Source: Thioalkalivibrio sp. HK1
GTDB taxonomy: Bacteria > Pseudomonadota > Gammaproteobacteria > HK1
Assembly: GCA_000583135.1 (NCBI GenBank)
Contig: JFBG01000019.1
Location: 62,001 to 126,000 of the forward strand
Length of the DNA: 64,000 bases
Reading direction: 5' to 3'
This document shows positions 37,263 through 48,300 of the stretch, one piece after another; the stretch's first letter is position 1; every line of letters starts with the position of its first letter. Both the position numbers and the translations under genes were made by a program. The notes under the pieces were generated by a model. It had not been told where the DNA came from, searched no databases, and worked only from the letters and a program-made list of their open reading frames with translations.

Positions 37263-37898
37263 TCAGTTGTCTTGCGTGGCAGGAGATGGGGGGCGAGCCT
37301 CATCGTTGCCCGCTCGCTCTTCTTCCAATGCGCGGGCGTAAAGCGCTTCGAAGTTGACCGGATTCAAAGCGGGAGGCGGAAATCCTCCTTTGACGGCGAT
37401 GGAGTCGATCGCTTCTCGGGCGTAAGGGAAGAGGGTTGCGGGGCAGACCACGGCCAGCACGCGTTGTCGGGTCGGGGCATCCATCCCTCGGATATGAAAA
37501 AGACCGGCCTGCTGGACTTCAACGATCATCAACTCCCCTTCGTTGTCGGTGGTCGCCTTGAGGGTCAAGGTCAGCACGACCTCGAATCGATCCGCCCCTT
37601 GCATCTGCCCCGAGACCGGCTCTGTAAGACGGGCGCGGGTTTGTACGTCGAGCTTGATTTCGGGGGGGCGACCTTGAAGGGAGAAAACATCCGGGGCGCG
37701 AGGGGATTCGAAAGAGAGATCGCGTATGAAGATCCGCTCGATCGCGAAATGCGGGCCGGCTGCGGGCTCGCTTCGGGCGGTTCCGGATGTCGAGTTCTCG
37801 TTCGAAGAATCCGGCAGTTGATCGGGTGCCGAGCGGGGGGGGTGCCCTTCGGCGGTGGATCCTTCGGACTCGGTGCCATTGCCTGCGGATTTCGCCAT
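37263..37898 (-). CDS. secB: protein-export chaperone SecB with an N-terminal extension
   Basis: Cytoplasmic homotetrameric chaperone that holds preproteins unfolded and hands them to SecA. The SecB core begins at FAIERIFIRDLSFE and includes VVLTLTLKA, EVQQAGLF and CPATLFPYAREAI, ending NPVNFEALYA. The ATG at 37898 is used because AAGGAG lies 9 nt upstream; a GTG at 37946 is in frame. This gives 211 residues, against about 155-165 in most SecB. The excess is a 50-residue Ser/Pro/Glu-rich N-terminus plus a short acidic tail. It is not linked to grxC or gpsA as in many relatives. Confidence 0.9.
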   Translation of the reverse strand: MAKSAGNGTESEGSTAEGHPPRSAPDQLPDSSNENSTSGTARSEPAAGPHFAIERIFIRDLSFESPRAPDVFSLQGRPPEIKLDVQTRARLTEPVSGQMQGADRFEVVLTLTLKATTDNEGELMIVEVQQAGLFHIRGMDAPTRQRVLAVVCPATLFPYAREAIDSIAVKGGFPPPALNPVNFEALYARALEEERAGNDEARPPSPATQDN

Positions 37899-38052
37899 CG
37901 GCGGGTTCTCCTTCGGGAGCGAAGATCGATTCGCTCGCTCACTCACATTGAATCGATGATCGAATCATCGCTCGAACCCGATCGGTGTGAAACGATGGAA
38001 CGATGGAACGTCGATCGAACACTATCGATCGAACGATAAAAGTCGATCGGAT

Positions 38053-38092
38053 GATAATAAAAAGACCCTCCCCCCGCATCGGGAGGAGGGTC
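38053..38092 (-). terminator. intrinsic terminator downstream of the porin gene
   Basis: On the minus strand GACCCTCC(t)CCC pairs across a short loop with GGG(g)GGAGGGTC, one internal mismatch, and is followed by TTTTTATTATC. It lies 55 bp after the porin stop. Confidence 0.85.
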
Positions 38093-38147
38093 GAAGCCAT
38101 CGCTTTCGACCCCATCGAAAAAAGCGGGGTCGACAAGCCGAGAGCGA

Positions 38148-39137
38148 TTACTTGAACTTCACCCGCATACCGACGGCGAAGGTCCTCGTCTTCTGGTTGT
38201 TCATCGCTTCGTCGGGGTCGACGATGTGATAGCCGGCATGCACCTCGGCCGCTCCGCCCGCCAGCTTGTGCTGGAAGCCGAAGACGAGAGCGTTCGGGTC
38301 GCCCATCATATCGTCGTTCATGTCGGTGCGACGATACATCACGGCAACGCCGTTATCGCCCCAGTCGTGACCGACCTTGATGCCGAAGTTGGAGAAGTCG
38401 TTCATATCTCCCGCCTTGTCGACATCACCCCAAAGGACGCTGACGCTGGTACCGGAGCCCATCTTGTAGCCCGCACCCATCGTCAGGCGAGTTTCGTCAT
38501 GATAGACGTCATCGTCCATCATTTCGGTGCCCATATCGTCATCAAGGGTGCTGTTGTCGGCGTAGTAGATACCGGCCGAATACGTGCCATTGCCCAGATT
38601 CCCCGATGCTTTGAAGTTGGCATCCCACAGATCTTTGGCCAAAGCCATGCTGAACGAGCCGACACCGGCGATGGAGGGGGAGTCATAACGCAAGGTGCCG
38701 GTACGACCCTCGGTCATGGTCGCGCAGGCCATGCCCTTGTTTTCCGCATGACCGCAGCCGAAGGAAACCGCAAGGCCGGAGTTGCTGACGTCATGGGTGG
38801 TGCCGTTGGTGGCGGTGGCGGTATGCCCCATGGTCAACATACCGAAGTTGCCGCCCAACGAGACCGCGGCATGACGGTTGCTGGTATCACCGGCACCGGC
38901 GAACTCCAAGTTGACACCGACGCTCATATCACCGGCGATGTCCTCGGTGCCCGTGAAGCGGAAACGAGAGCCGGAGACGCCGCTGTCGTCATGGTTCCAG
39001 CCTTCGTCCATGGAGGGACCATCGATGTGGCGAATGACCCGGTTGACATGACCGGAGGCGGAAATCTCGACTGCTTGGGCGCTCATCGGAACTGCCAGAG
39101 CGCTTGCCACCGCGGCGGCAATTAGCTTCTTGTCCAT
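38148..39137 (-). CDS. outer-membrane porin (Gram-negative general porin type)
   Basis: 329 residues from the ATG at 39137, with AGAGGA upstream. The signal peptide is MDKKLIAAAVASALAVPMSAQA. The mature chain starts VEISASGHVNRV and shows alternating beta strands, RFRFTGTEDI, GGNFGMLTMGHT (the strand/loop typical of general porins), FSMALAKDLWDANFK, SVLWGDVDKAGDMNDFSNFGIKVGHDW and a C-terminal strand ending in an aromatic-lysine pair, MRVKFK. Loops are acidic and methionine/Asp-rich (DDDMGTEMMDDD). Two Cys in one loop (SFGCGHAENKGMACA) may form a disulfide. It forms passive channels for small solutes. It has its own terminator and is highly expressed by expectation. Confidence 0.9.
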   Translation of the reverse strand: MDKKLIAAAVASALAVPMSAQAVEISASGHVNRVIRHIDGPSMDEGWNHDDSGVSGSRFRFTGTEDIAGDMSVGVNLEFAGAGDTSNRHAAVSLGGNFGMLTMGHTATATNGTTHDVSNSGLAVSFGCGHAENKGMACATMTEGRTGTLRYDSPSIAGVGSFSMALAKDLWDANFKASGNLGNGTYSAGIYYADNSTLDDDMGTEMMDDDVYHDETRLTMGAGYKMGSGTSVSVLWGDVDKAGDMNDFSNFGIKVGHDWGDNGVAVMYRRTDMNDDMMGDPNALVFGFQHKLAGGAAEVHAGYHIVDPDEAMNNQKTRTFAVGMRVKFK

Positions 39138-39411
39138 GATTGATCGGATCCTCTTATTGATCAGGATGTGCGATTGGAAAAACGATCCTTCGAAAGTCAC
39201 TCGCTTTCGAGGGAGTTTCAACGAAGCCTCCGGTTGGACATCAAGCAAGCCGATGTCGGAAGCGGGGCGAACATTACCAAAGTCAAGGGGGATGGGCAAA
39301 ATATTTTTGCCATGAATGCCACAAAAGTGATTTTTTGTTGTTTTTATGCAACAAATTGGGAAACAAACCCTCGTCGCACCCGCTTTCCTCGTCATTTCCT
39401 TGATCATCCCC

Positions 39412-40809
39412 TTACATCCCCTTGATGATTTCTTCCACCATTTTGCGGGCGTCGGAGAAGAGCATCATCGTGTTGTCGCGGAAGAAGAGTTCGTTTTCGA
39501 TCCCCGCATAGCCGGATCCCATCCCGCGTTTGACGAAGAGAACGGTCTTTGCGCGCTCCACATCGAGTACCGGCATGCCATAGATCGGGCTTTGAGGGTT
39601 GCTATGCGCCGCCGGATTGGTGACATCGTTGGCCCCGATCACGAAGGCGACATCGGTCTGGGCGAACTGGCTGTTGATATCGTCGAGCTCGAAGACCTCA
39701 TCGTAAGGGACGTTCGCCTCCGCCAACAGGACATTCATGTGGCCGGGCATTCTTCCGGCGACGGGGTGGATGGCATAGCTCACCTTGACCCCCTCGGCCT
39801 TGAGCCGATCGACCATCTCGCGCAGGGCGTGCTGCGCTTGGGCCACGGCCATGCCATAGCCGGGCACGATGATCACCGAACCTGCGTTTTTCATGATGAA
39901 GGCCGCATCCCCGGCGCTGCCTTGTTTGATCGGGCGTTGCTCGACGGGGCGTTGGCTCGCATGATCCGTTTCGCCGCCGAAGCCGCCCAAGATCACGCTG
40001 ATGAACGAGCGATTCATCCCCTTGCACATGATGTAGGAAAGGATCGCCCCCGAAGATCCGACCAAGGCCCCGGTGATGATCAGTGCGGTATTTTCGAGGG
40101 TGAAGCCGATCCCCGCCGCCGCCCACCCCGAGTAGGAGTTGAGCATCGAGACCACCACCGGCATATCCGCCCCTCCGATGGGGATGATGATCAAGACCCC
40201 CAAGGCGAAGGAAAGGGCGATGATCAGCCAAAAAGCGAGATGGGATTCGCTGCCGCAGAACCATACGGTCAATCCCACGAGCAGCAGGCCCAGCAGGCCG
40301 TTGAGCGGATGCTGACCGGCGAAGGTTATGGGCCTGCCGGAGACCAGACCGTGCAATTTGGTGAAAGCCACCACCGAGCCGGTGAAGGTGATGGCTCCGA
40401 TGGCGGCGCCGATCGACATCTCCACCAAACTGCCGATCCGAATGGAGCCGGGGTTGCCGATGCCGTAGGCCGAGGGAGTCTCGAGGGCCGCAGCGGCGAC
40501 CAGCACCGCCGCCAATCCCACGAGGCTATGAAAAGCGGCGACCAGCTGGGGCATCGCGGTCATCGGGATGCGCCGGGCGATCAGGGCGCCGATGGCGGCT
40601 CCGATCCCCACGCCGAGGACGATCAACCCCCACGTCAGCCCGTCGCCGATCCCGGCGACGGCCAAGGTGGTGAAAACGGCAAGGGTCATTCCGACCATGC
40701 CGAAGAGATTTCCCCGCCGCGCCGTCTCCGGCGAGGAGAGCCCTCGCAGCGCGAGAATGAACAGAACCCCGGCGACGAGGTAGGCGAGAGCGGCGATATT
40801 GGCGGACAT
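39412..40809 (-). CDS. pntB: NAD(P) transhydrogenase subunit beta
   Basis: 465-residue membrane subunit of proton-translocating transhydrogenase. About nine N-terminal membrane spans (TMLAVFTTLAVAG, GLIVLGVGIGAAIGALIARRIPMT and others) precede the soluble NADP(H)-binding domain III from about residue 290. In that domain IIVPGYGMAVAQAQH, the VAGRMPGHMNVLLAEA loop and IGANDVTNPAA are diagnostic. It works with the two Pnt-alpha fragments encoded just upstream to make NADPH from NADH using the proton gradient. Confidence 0.97.
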   Translation of the reverse strand: MSANIAALAYLVAGVLFILALRGLSSPETARRGNLFGMVGMTLAVFTTLAVAGIGDGLTWGLIVLGVGIGAAIGALIARRIPMTAMPQLVAAFHSLVGLAAVLVAAAALETPSAYGIGNPGSIRIGSLVEMSIGAAIGAITFTGSVVAFTKLHGLVSGRPITFAGQHPLNGLLGLLLVGLTVWFCGSESHLAFWLIIALSFALGVLIIIPIGGADMPVVVSMLNSYSGWAAAGIGFTLENTALIITGALVGSSGAILSYIMCKGMNRSFISVILGGFGGETDHASQRPVEQRPIKQGSAGDAAFIMKNAGSVIIVPGYGMAVAQAQHALREMVDRLKAEGVKVSYAIHPVAGRMPGHMNVLLAEANVPYDEVFELDDINSQFAQTDVAFVIGANDVTNPAAHSNPQSPIYGMPVLDVERAKTVLFVKRGMGSGYAGIENELFFRDNTMMLFSDARKMVEEIIKGM

Positions 40810-40828
40810 GCGAAGACTCTCCCTCGAA

Positions 40829-41146
40829 TCAGTTGCCGGTGGATTTCTTGCGGTACATGGCGAGCATCCTTTGGGTTACCAAGAAGCCGCCGAAGATATT
40901 GATCGATGCCAAAATCACCGCGACGAATCCGAATGCGCGGGAAAGCCAATTGGCATCGCCGGACTCGACGGCCAACGCCAGCAGCGCCCCGACCACGATG
41001 ACCGAGGAGATCGCGTTGGTTACCGACATCAGCGGGGTGTGCAAGGCGGGGGTGACGCTCCAGACCACGTAGTAGCCCACGAAGATCGCGAGCACGAAAA
41101 TCGCGAGGCGAAAGATCGAGGGATCGATTTGCGCGGCTTCGGCCAT
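40829..41146 (-). CDS. pntAB: NAD(P) transhydrogenase subunit alpha part 2 (membrane part)
   Basis: 105 residues from the ATG at 41146, with GAGGA 8 nt upstream. Three membrane spans: [39 protein letters not shown] and [25 protein letters not shown]. This is the C-terminal part of E. coli PntA as a separate chain, the split form common outside enterobacteria. It is 19 bp upstream of pntB. Confidence 0.95.
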   Translation of the reverse strand: MAEAAQIDPSIFRLAIFVLAIFVGYYVVWSVTPALHTPLMSVTNAISSVIVVGALLALAVESGDANWLSRAFGFVAVILASINIFGGFLVTQRMLAMYRKKSTGN

Positions 41147-41329
41147 GATGGAAATCCTCGTTCGACGGGTTTTACCCAAAGGATGGATGGTTCGCTGCTT
41201 GGAATCGCTTGCGGGGGTTCATGGTTTTTCGAAAGATCGCTCGCCGTGATCGCAGGCAATGATCACTTGCCATGATCGTTCTTCATCGATTCGTGCATGC
41301 CAAGGTGCCGGCCGAGGTCCGATGCCGGT

Positions 41330-42478
41330 TCAAGATCCGGATTCGGATTCATCTCGAAAGAGCGGATGGACGATCTTGCCCTTTCGGGTGAGGGCGGTAC
41401 CGATGACGAGCTCGTCCTCTTCGTCGAATCGCACGATTCCCTTTTCCCCGTCGACGAAGGGGGAGATGAAGTTGAAGAGGTTGCGAGCGTAGAGGGCGGA
41501 GGCATCGACGGGCAGGCGGCCTGGCATGTTGACCTGACCCGATATCCGCACTCCTTGGTGATCGACGATTTCGCCCGGGCGAGAGAGCGGGCAGTTGCCG
41601 CCTTGCTCGACCGCCAAATCCACGATGATGCTTCCCGGGGCCATGCTTCGAACCATCTCTTGGCTGATGAGGGTCGGAGCGGGACGGCCGGGGATCAAGG
41701 CGGTGGTGATGACGATATCCTGCTTTTTCAGATGCTCCGCCACCAGATCGGCTTGTCGACGGCGGTAATCCTCGCTCATTTCCTTGGCGTAGCCGCCGGC
41801 GGTCTCCGCGCTGCCGGATTCGTCGTCGTCGACCATCACGAAGGAGGCGCCCAGACTTTCGACCTGTTCTTTGACCGTCGGCCGCACGTCGGTGGCGCTG
41901 ACGATCGCTCCCAAGCGGCGGGCGGTGGCGATGGCTTGCAGTCCGGCCACCCCGGCCCCGAGAACGAAGATGCGCGCTGCGGGCACCGTCCCCGCCGCGG
42001 TCATCATCATCGGGATGGCGCGGTGGAAAAGAGCGACGGCATCGATCACCGCTTTGTAGCCCGCCAAATTCGATTGCGAAGAGAGGGCGTCCATCGACTG
42101 CGCGCGGCTGATCCGAGGCATCAACTCCATCGCGAAAGCGTCGATCCCCGCCGCCGCCCAAGCCTGCATCGCCTCTCGGTGATCGTGGGGGGAGAGCATG
42201 CCGATCAGGCTCGCACCTCGTTTGATGGACTCGCAGCGCTTCGCATCGGGCGCCCTTACCGCAAGGACGATATCCGCTTTTCGAAGGAGGGCGTCGCCAT
42301 CGGCCTCGATGCGGGCGCCGGCTTTTTCCAGCGCCGGATCGAAAAAGCCCGATTGTTCGCCCGCTGCGCTTTGTACCGCGACCTCGAGGCCGAGGGCGCG
42401 AAAACGGGCGACGGTGTCGGGGGATATCGCGATCCGGCTTTCTTCCGGATGCGATTCGCGGACAACGGCAATTAACAT
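41330..42478 (-). CDS. pntAA: NAD(P) transhydrogenase subunit alpha part 1 (soluble NAD-binding part)
   Basis: 382-residue domain I, related to alanine dehydrogenase. ESHPEESRIAISPDTV at the N-terminus, LGAGVAGLQAIATARRLGA (dinucleotide fold) and RQADLVAEHLKKQDIVITTALIPGRPAP (mobile loop region) are visible. It binds NAD(H) and passes hydride to the NADP domain of PntB. About 180 bp separate it from pntAB, longer than usual for the operon, and no ORF fits there. Confidence 0.95.
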   Translation of the reverse strand: MLIAVVRESHPEESRIAISPDTVARFRALGLEVAVQSAAGEQSGFFDPALEKAGARIEADGDALLRKADIVLAVRAPDAKRCESIKRGASLIGMLSPHDHREAMQAWAAAGIDAFAMELMPRISRAQSMDALSSQSNLAGYKAVIDAVALFHRAIPMMMTAAGTVPAARIFVLGAGVAGLQAIATARRLGAIVSATDVRPTVKEQVESLGASFVMVDDDESGSAETAGGYAKEMSEDYRRRQADLVAEHLKKQDIVITTALIPGRPAPTLISQEMVRSMAPGSIIVDLAVEQGGNCPLSRPGEIVDHQGVRISGQVNMPGRLPVDASALYARNLFNFISPFVDGEKGIVRFDEEDELVIGTALTRKGKIVHPLFRDESESGS

Positions 42479-42665
42479 GGCGGCTCTCTTTGGCTATCCG
42501 ATTGGCTATCCGATGCGGGATCGATGGAGGTCAGGGCCTTTGCAGGGCAGGGCTTGCAAGGGGGGCTTTCGTCGATGGTTCGGGTTCGATCCCGGATAAA
42601 AGTCGATCGATGACGAATCTATCGAAGCGGTGCGCTATCCCAAGTGCGGCATCCGACAGGGATCG

Positions 42666-43952
42666 TCAAGGCACGGACTCCTTCGAATTCGAATTCGAAT
42701 TCGAACCCCCCTCTCGCGGCGGATAGGTATTTTCCACATATTCGTCCACGATCCGGTGAAAATCGCGGGCGATGGTTCGGCCTCGAAGGGTCACCGTTTT
42801 CTTGCCGTCCACGAAAACCGGGGCCGCAGGAGCCTCGCCGGTGCCCGGCAGACTGATGCCGATATTCGCATGACGGCTTTCGCCGGGTCCGTTGACCACG
42901 CAACCCATCACCGCCACCCGCATATCCTCGACCCCCGCGAAACGCTCGCGCCACTTGGGCATTCGCTCTTGCAGATGGGATTGGATCTGACCTGCGAGCT
43001 CACGGAAAAATACGCTGGTGGTGCGGCCGCAGCCGGGGCAGGCGGCAACTTGGGGGGTGAACGAGCGAATCCCCATGGTTTGCAGAATTTCCTGGGCGAC
43101 GAGCACCTCTTGGCGACGATCCCCGCCGGGCTCCGGGGTCAACGATACGCGGATGGTATCCCCGATCCCCTGCCAGAGCAGGGTTCCGATCCCGGCGGTG
43201 GAGGCGACGATTCCCTTCGAGCCCATACCGGCCTCGGTCAGCCCCAAATGCAAGGCGTGATCGCTGCGCGAGGCGAGATCGCCATAGACCGCGATCAGAT
43301 CCGCCACCGCGCTCACCTTGCACGAAAGGATGATGCGATCTCGGGCAAGTCCGATCCTTTCCGCTTCCAAGGCGCTGTCCAGCGCGGATCGGATCAGCGC
43401 TTCGCGCATCACCGAGCGATCGTCGAGCGGTTGGGGGCGGGCGGCGTTCTCGTCCATCAATCGTGCCAGCAGGCTCTGATCGAGGCTGCCCCAGTTGACC
43501 CCGATGCGTATCGGACGATCGTATTCCAGCGCTCTTTCGATCATCGAAGCGAACTGCGTATCGCGTTTGGCGCCGAAGCCGACATTGCCGGGGTTGATGC
43601 GATATTTGGCCAGCGCTTGGGCGCATTCGCCCACCTCGGCGAGCAATCGATGGCCGTTGTAGTGGAAATCCCCGATCAGAGGTACGGTGCACCGGCGAGC
43701 TTCGAGCCGCTCGCGGATGGCGGGCACCGCCCGCGCCGCCTCCAGGGTGTTGACGGTGATACGCACGAGCTCGGAGCCCGCTCGGGCGAGGGCTTCGACT
43801 TGATCCGCGGTGCTCTTTATATCGGCGGTATCGGTATCGGTCATCGACTGCACGACCACCGGGGCATCGCCGCCCAAGGCGATATCTCCGATACGAACGG
43901 CGACGCTCGGGCGTCGATGGGCGATCCGGAAGGAGGGGAGGGAAGTGGACAT
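42666..43952 (-). CDS. ispG: 4-hydroxy-3-methylbut-2-enyl diphosphate synthase IspG
   Basis: [4Fe-4S] enzyme of the non-mevalonate isoprenoid pathway, converting MEcPP to HMBPP. 428 residues. The N-terminal TIM-barrel motifs [25 protein letters not shown] and YRINPGNVG and the cluster ligands in ACPGCGRTT and [10 protein letters not shown] are present. The C-terminal tail runs [12 protein letters not shown], encoded by a 6-bp tandem repeat, and is not part of the conserved domain. It is the compact bacterial form without the extra central domain of plants. Normally next to hisS or rodZ; not here. Confidence 0.96.
   Translation of the reverse strand: MSTSLPSFRIAHRRPSVAVRIGDIALGGDAPVVVQSMTDTDTADIKSTADQVEALARAGSELVRITVNTLEAARAVPAIRERLEARRCTVPLIGDFHYNGHRLLAEVGECAQALAKYRINPGNVGFGAKRDTQFASMIERALEYDRPIRIGVNWGSLDQSLLARLMDENAARPQPLDDRSVMREALIRSALDSALEAERIGLARDRIILSCKVSAVADLIAVYGDLASRSDHALHLGLTEAGMGSKGIVASTAGIGTLLWQGIGDTIRVSLTPEPGGDRRQEVLVAQEILQTMGIRSFTPQVAACPGCGRTTSVFFRELAGQIQSHLQERMPKWRERFAGVEDMRVAVMGCVVNGPGESRHANIGISLPGTGEAPAAPVFVDGKKTVTLRGRTIARDFHRIVDEYVENTYPPREGGSNSNSNSKESVP
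42682..42705. repeat. four perfect TTCGAA hexanucleotide repeats at the ispG 3' end
   Basis: 24 bp of TTCGAA x4 within the last 15 codons of ispG, encoding Ser-Asn dipeptides on the minus strand. A change in copy number would preserve the frame. Confidence 0.9.
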
Positions 43953-44059
43953 GGGCCGAGGAAGGAAAGGAATCGAAGGGCTCGATGGGTGGAATGATCG
44001 ACTCGATCGAGGCTTTGTCGAGAAGGAGCGTCGATCGCTTGGAGTCTTGGGTGTTGCGG

Positions 44060-45304
44060 TTATCGGGCGAGCTCGGCGATGGCCGTCAAGGCATGCTCGA
44101 TCTCATCCGCTTCGGTGAAATAGCCGGGCGAGATACGCACCGCCCCGCGTATTTTTGCGGTACCCAGATGCTCGTGCACCAGCGGAGCGCAATGCAGGCC
44201 TGCGCGAACGCATAGATGGTAATCGGCATCGAGCATTTCTCCCGCTTGGTCGGCGGGGATCGATCCGATATTGAAAGCCAGGGTCGCAAGTTGCGGGCGA
44301 TTGCCCCGAGGCCCGTAGACGATGACGCCGTCGATCGCTTCGAGCCCCTCCCGCAAGCGACGAATATGCTCGACTTCCACGGCTTCGATCCGCGCCAAGG
44401 CCCGGCGGCAAGCCAAGGCATGATCGAGCGTCTCGGCATCGCTTTCGCCGTCTTTGGCCTCGCTATCGGCCGTGCATTCAACCGAGCGACCGAGGGCGGC
44501 GAACCATTTCTGGGCGGCATTGAGCCCGGCGATCCCCGGCAAGGGTCCGGTACCCGCTTCGAGACGATGGGGCCAAGTGTCGGGCTGGAAGGCGGAGATC
44601 GAATCGACCCCGGTGCCCCCGACCCGACCGTGGCGAATGTCGACCCCTTCGGCAACGATCATTCCCCCGACCCCCATCGGTCCGAAGAGCCCCTTGTGAC
44701 CGGTAAAGCACAGGACGCCGATCCCCAGATCGTCCATGTCGATCGGCAAAACCCCTGCGCTTTGGGCACTGTCGACGATCAATATCGCTTGCGCTTTTCG
44801 GGCGATGGCCGAGATGGCCTCCAGATTTTGTACCGAGCCCAATACATTCGAGCCGTGATTGATCACCACCGCTTTCGTGGCCGGTCGCAAAGCGGCTCGG
44901 ATCGCATCCAAGTCCACGAAGCCCTCATCGTCGGCCCCGATCCGGCTCACCCGAACGCCCCGATCCCGCTCCAAGTGATAGAGCGGCCGCAAAACGGAAT
45001 TGTGCTCCATGCATGTGGTGATCACGTGATCGCCGGCATCGAGCAGGCCGAAAAGAGCGAGATTCAGCGAATCGGTGACGTTCTGGGTGAAGACCACCCG
45101 CATCGGATCGCCGGCGAAGCCGAAGAATTGCGCCAGCAGTCGCCGGGTCTCGAAGATCATCCGCTCGGATTCGACGGCGAGGGAGTGCCCGGAGCGTCCC
45201 GGATTGACCCCGTAGCTGCGAAAGAATTCATCCATGAAGCGGTAGACCGGCTCGGGTTTCGGCCAGCTGGTCGAGGCGTTGTCAAAGTAGTAGTGTTCTT
45301 TCAT
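44060..45304 (-). CDS. class V aminotransferase, cysteine-desulfurase family protein
   Basis: 414-residue PLP enzyme. [13 protein letters not shown] at the N-terminus, [25 protein letters not shown] and the PLP-lysine motif [15 protein letters not shown] place it in the SufS/Csd-like group. [16 protein letters not shown] carries the candidate persulfide Cys and is typical of a subgroup of desulfurase-like enzymes distinct from IscS. It might mobilise sulfur or selenium; no suf, isc or sel gene is adjacent, so the acceptor is unknown. The insertion with two Cys near residues 285-310 is not conserved. It lies about 55 bp downstream of the RND pump gene on the same strand. Confidence 0.82.
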   Translation of the reverse strand: MKEHYYFDNASTSWPKPEPVYRFMDEFFRSYGVNPGRSGHSLAVESERMIFETRRLLAQFFGFAGDPMRVVFTQNVTDSLNLALFGLLDAGDHVITTCMEHNSVLRPLYHLERDRGVRVSRIGADDEGFVDLDAIRAALRPATKAVVINHGSNVLGSVQNLEAISAIARKAQAILIVDSAQSAGVLPIDMDDLGIGVLCFTGHKGLFGPMGVGGMIVAEGVDIRHGRVGGTGVDSISAFQPDTWPHRLEAGTGPLPGIAGLNAAQKWFAALGRSVECTADSEAKDGESDAETLDHALACRRALARIEAVEVEHIRRLREGLEAIDGVIVYGPRGNRPQLATLAFNIGSIPADQAGEMLDADYHLCVRAGLHCAPLVHEHLGTAKIRGAVRISPGYFTEADEIEHALTAIAELAR

Positions 45305-45362
45305 GTTCGTCTTTTGATCGTGATCGGTTCGTTTTTTCGGTATTCGTCGATCGACGGGATTT

Positions 45363-48300
45363 TCAGGTGCCGGCGGCGACGGCGGGTTCCAAGGCGGAGT
45401 TTTTTTCCTCGCCGATGCGCAGCAGGCTCGGCAGCAAGATCAAGGTGAAGACGGTGCCGAAGCATATCCCCCCGACGATCGCCATCGCAAGACCTCGGTA
45501 GAGCTCGGTTCCCGCTCCCGGAAAGATCAGCAGCGGCAGCATTCCGAAAACGCTGGTCAAGGTGCTCATGAAGATCGGTCGCAAGCGCCCCGAAATGGCG
45601 TTGGAAACCGCATCGCGACGAGCGAGCCCTTCGCGCTCGAGGGTCCGGGTTCTAAGCACCAGCAAGATGGCATTGTTGACCACCAAGCCCAGCAGGATGA
45701 TAAAGCCGATCATCGTCAGCAGATCGACCGATTGCCTCGTACCGAACAAGGTATTGATCCCCAAGATTGCGATCAACCCTCCGGCGGTGGCCAAAGGCAG
45801 GGCCAAAAGAACATAGAAGCTGTCCAAAAACGAGCGGAAGAGGGCGGCCATCAGTAGAAACAAGATGGTGACCGCCAGCAAGAAACCGCTGCTTAGACTG
45901 CCAAGCGAATTCTCGAGTTTGGAAGCGGTATCGCCATAGAGCACATCTCCGCTAGCGGGCAATTCCAACCTGATATAGGGTTCCGCCCGGGTGCGAATGG
46001 TTTCGATGACCTCTTCGATATTCATGTCATCCGGCGGGCGCACGCTCAAAGAGACCGTGCGCCGAGAGTCAAGGCGCTTGATCTGCGCCGGGCCGGTGGT
46101 GCGCTCGATTCGCACCAGATCGCCGATCGGAACCACCTCGCCTGCGGGCGTTGCAAGAGGGATCGCTCCCAATTCATCGAGCGTTTTCCAAGCCGGTATT
46201 CGGGCGTAGATCGGAATGCTGTCCTCGCCATCGAAATAATCCCCGATGCGTTCTCCATCCCCCAGCAATCCGGTCAGTCGGATCATGGACTGGCTGCTCA
46301 ACCCCACCTCGATCAAGCGTTGTTTGTCGGGGGTCATGCGCAATTCCGGATCGAAAGCGTTCAGATTCGAGGAGAGGCGTACATCGGCGTCGGGCAGAAT
46401 CTCCTCGATCAAATCCACACCGCGCTGGGCGGCCGCGGCCGCTTTTTCGATATCCCGACTTTGAATATCGACGGTGATGCTTTTGCTTCCGGTACTTCCT
46501 CCCAACAAAGAGCCTCGGTAGACGAAAGCGTTGGTGCCGGGGATCCCTCGTAAGGCTTGGTTGATGGTCGAGATCAATCGGTTCATATCCACCCCCTTCC
46601 CCGGTCGCACCCCCATGGTGATATTGCCGGAGAAGGCAAACATGTGGTAGTTGTCGATCCGCGGCTCTTTTTCGCCCGTCACGTAGGGCTGCAAGCGCGA
46701 AACGACGATCGATATCACTTCCTTTTCCAAGTGTTCGGCATTGATCCCCGACGGAGGGGTGATGCTGACGAAGACATATTCACGCTTGCCCGAGGGCAGG
46801 TAGCCGGCCCGCAGGGCGAAGGGGGATTCGGGCACGATCGCCGCCAAGCGCTGTATCGTGGGGATGCTTTCCAAGAAGGGTCTCGGGATGAGCAATGCCC
46901 CGATGACGATGGGAGTGGCGATGAGCGAGACGATCCACCCGAAGCGCCCGATGGGGTTATCGGTCGCTCGCATGATCACCCTCGTCATCCACTGCCACCA
47001 GTGTCGATGGGCATCACGAAGGTTCTCCTCGCTCAGCCAGCGGGAGGCGGCGGCCGGAATCATCGTCAGCGCGATCAATGTCGAGGCCGCGACCGCCACC
47101 GAGATGGCCAAGGCCAATTCCCCGAAGAGTTGCCCGGTCTCGTCGGAGAGGAAGATGACGGGAAGGAAGATGGCGATGGTGGTCAAGGCCGAGGCGACCA
47201 GCGCTCCTTGAACCTCCACGGGTCCCGAGGCGACCGCCTCGGAGATGCCCATGCCGCGCTCTCGCAAGCGCACGATATTTTCCAAGACCACGATCGAGGC
47301 ATCGAGCGTCAATCCCACCGCGAACGCCATTCCCGCCAGTGAAATGATGTTGAGGGAGCGTCCTGCGATATCCAGTCCCGAGAAAGTGGCCAGCAGGGAG
47401 ATCGGGATGGCGGCCGCCACCACCATCGTCGCCGAGAATTTGCGCAAGAACCACCATAAGGCCGCGATGGAAAGCAATATCCCCAAACCGAGGTTGTTGC
47501 GCAGCATATCGATCGAGCGATAGATATAGGTCGTCTCGTCGAAGGTTTGTTTCAGGCGAATTCCTTGTTGGGCGAGGGAGTGCCCGAGGTCGGCGACGGT
47601 ATCCTTGACACCGCTCATCATCTTGAGAACGTTGGCTCCGCTTTCACGGTAGACGTTGATCCCCATCGCCCTCGTCCCGTTGTTGAGCGCGAAGCTGCGC
47701 TTTTCGGAGGTGCCGATCTCGATATCGGCGACGTCGCGCAGTCGCACCGATCGGCCATCGCGCCACTCGATGACCGTATCGCCCAACTCATCGAGATCGA
47801 AGGAGTCGCTGAAACGCAATACATAACTGCGTTTTCCGATATCGACATTCCCGCCCGAGGCCCCCCGATTGATTGACACCGAGTCGATCGCCTGCAAAAG
47901 ACCGATCTTGGACATGGCCGTTTTATAGGGGTCGAAGGTGATTCGTACCTCGCGAAAATCTCCACCGATGGATCGGGCCTTGGACACTCCCGGGACGCGT
48001 TCGAGGCGGGATAGGACGATATCTTCGACATAGTTCAGATAACTGGCGATCGGTCGATCGTTTCCCGGCTCGGGGGTGACCATGAACCAAGCGGCCGCCC
48101 GATCTCCGCTCCGGCTCGTGGAAATCCTCGGATCGCCGGCATCGTCCGGTAGCCTGATGCCGTTGAGGCGGGTGATGACGTCCAACAACCCACGCTTGAG
48201 ATCGTGATCCGCCGAGAATTCCAGCGATAAACTGGCGGTACCGTTATAGGCCGTGCCCACGAGTTTGGTCATGCCCGGCAGTCCGCTCAAGGCTTTTTCC

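Noticed and set aside
39295..39311. AT-rich palindrome upstream of the porin as an FNR/CRP site
   Set aside because: GGCAAAATATTTTTGCC does not match either consensus, and it may be only a weak hairpin after pntB.
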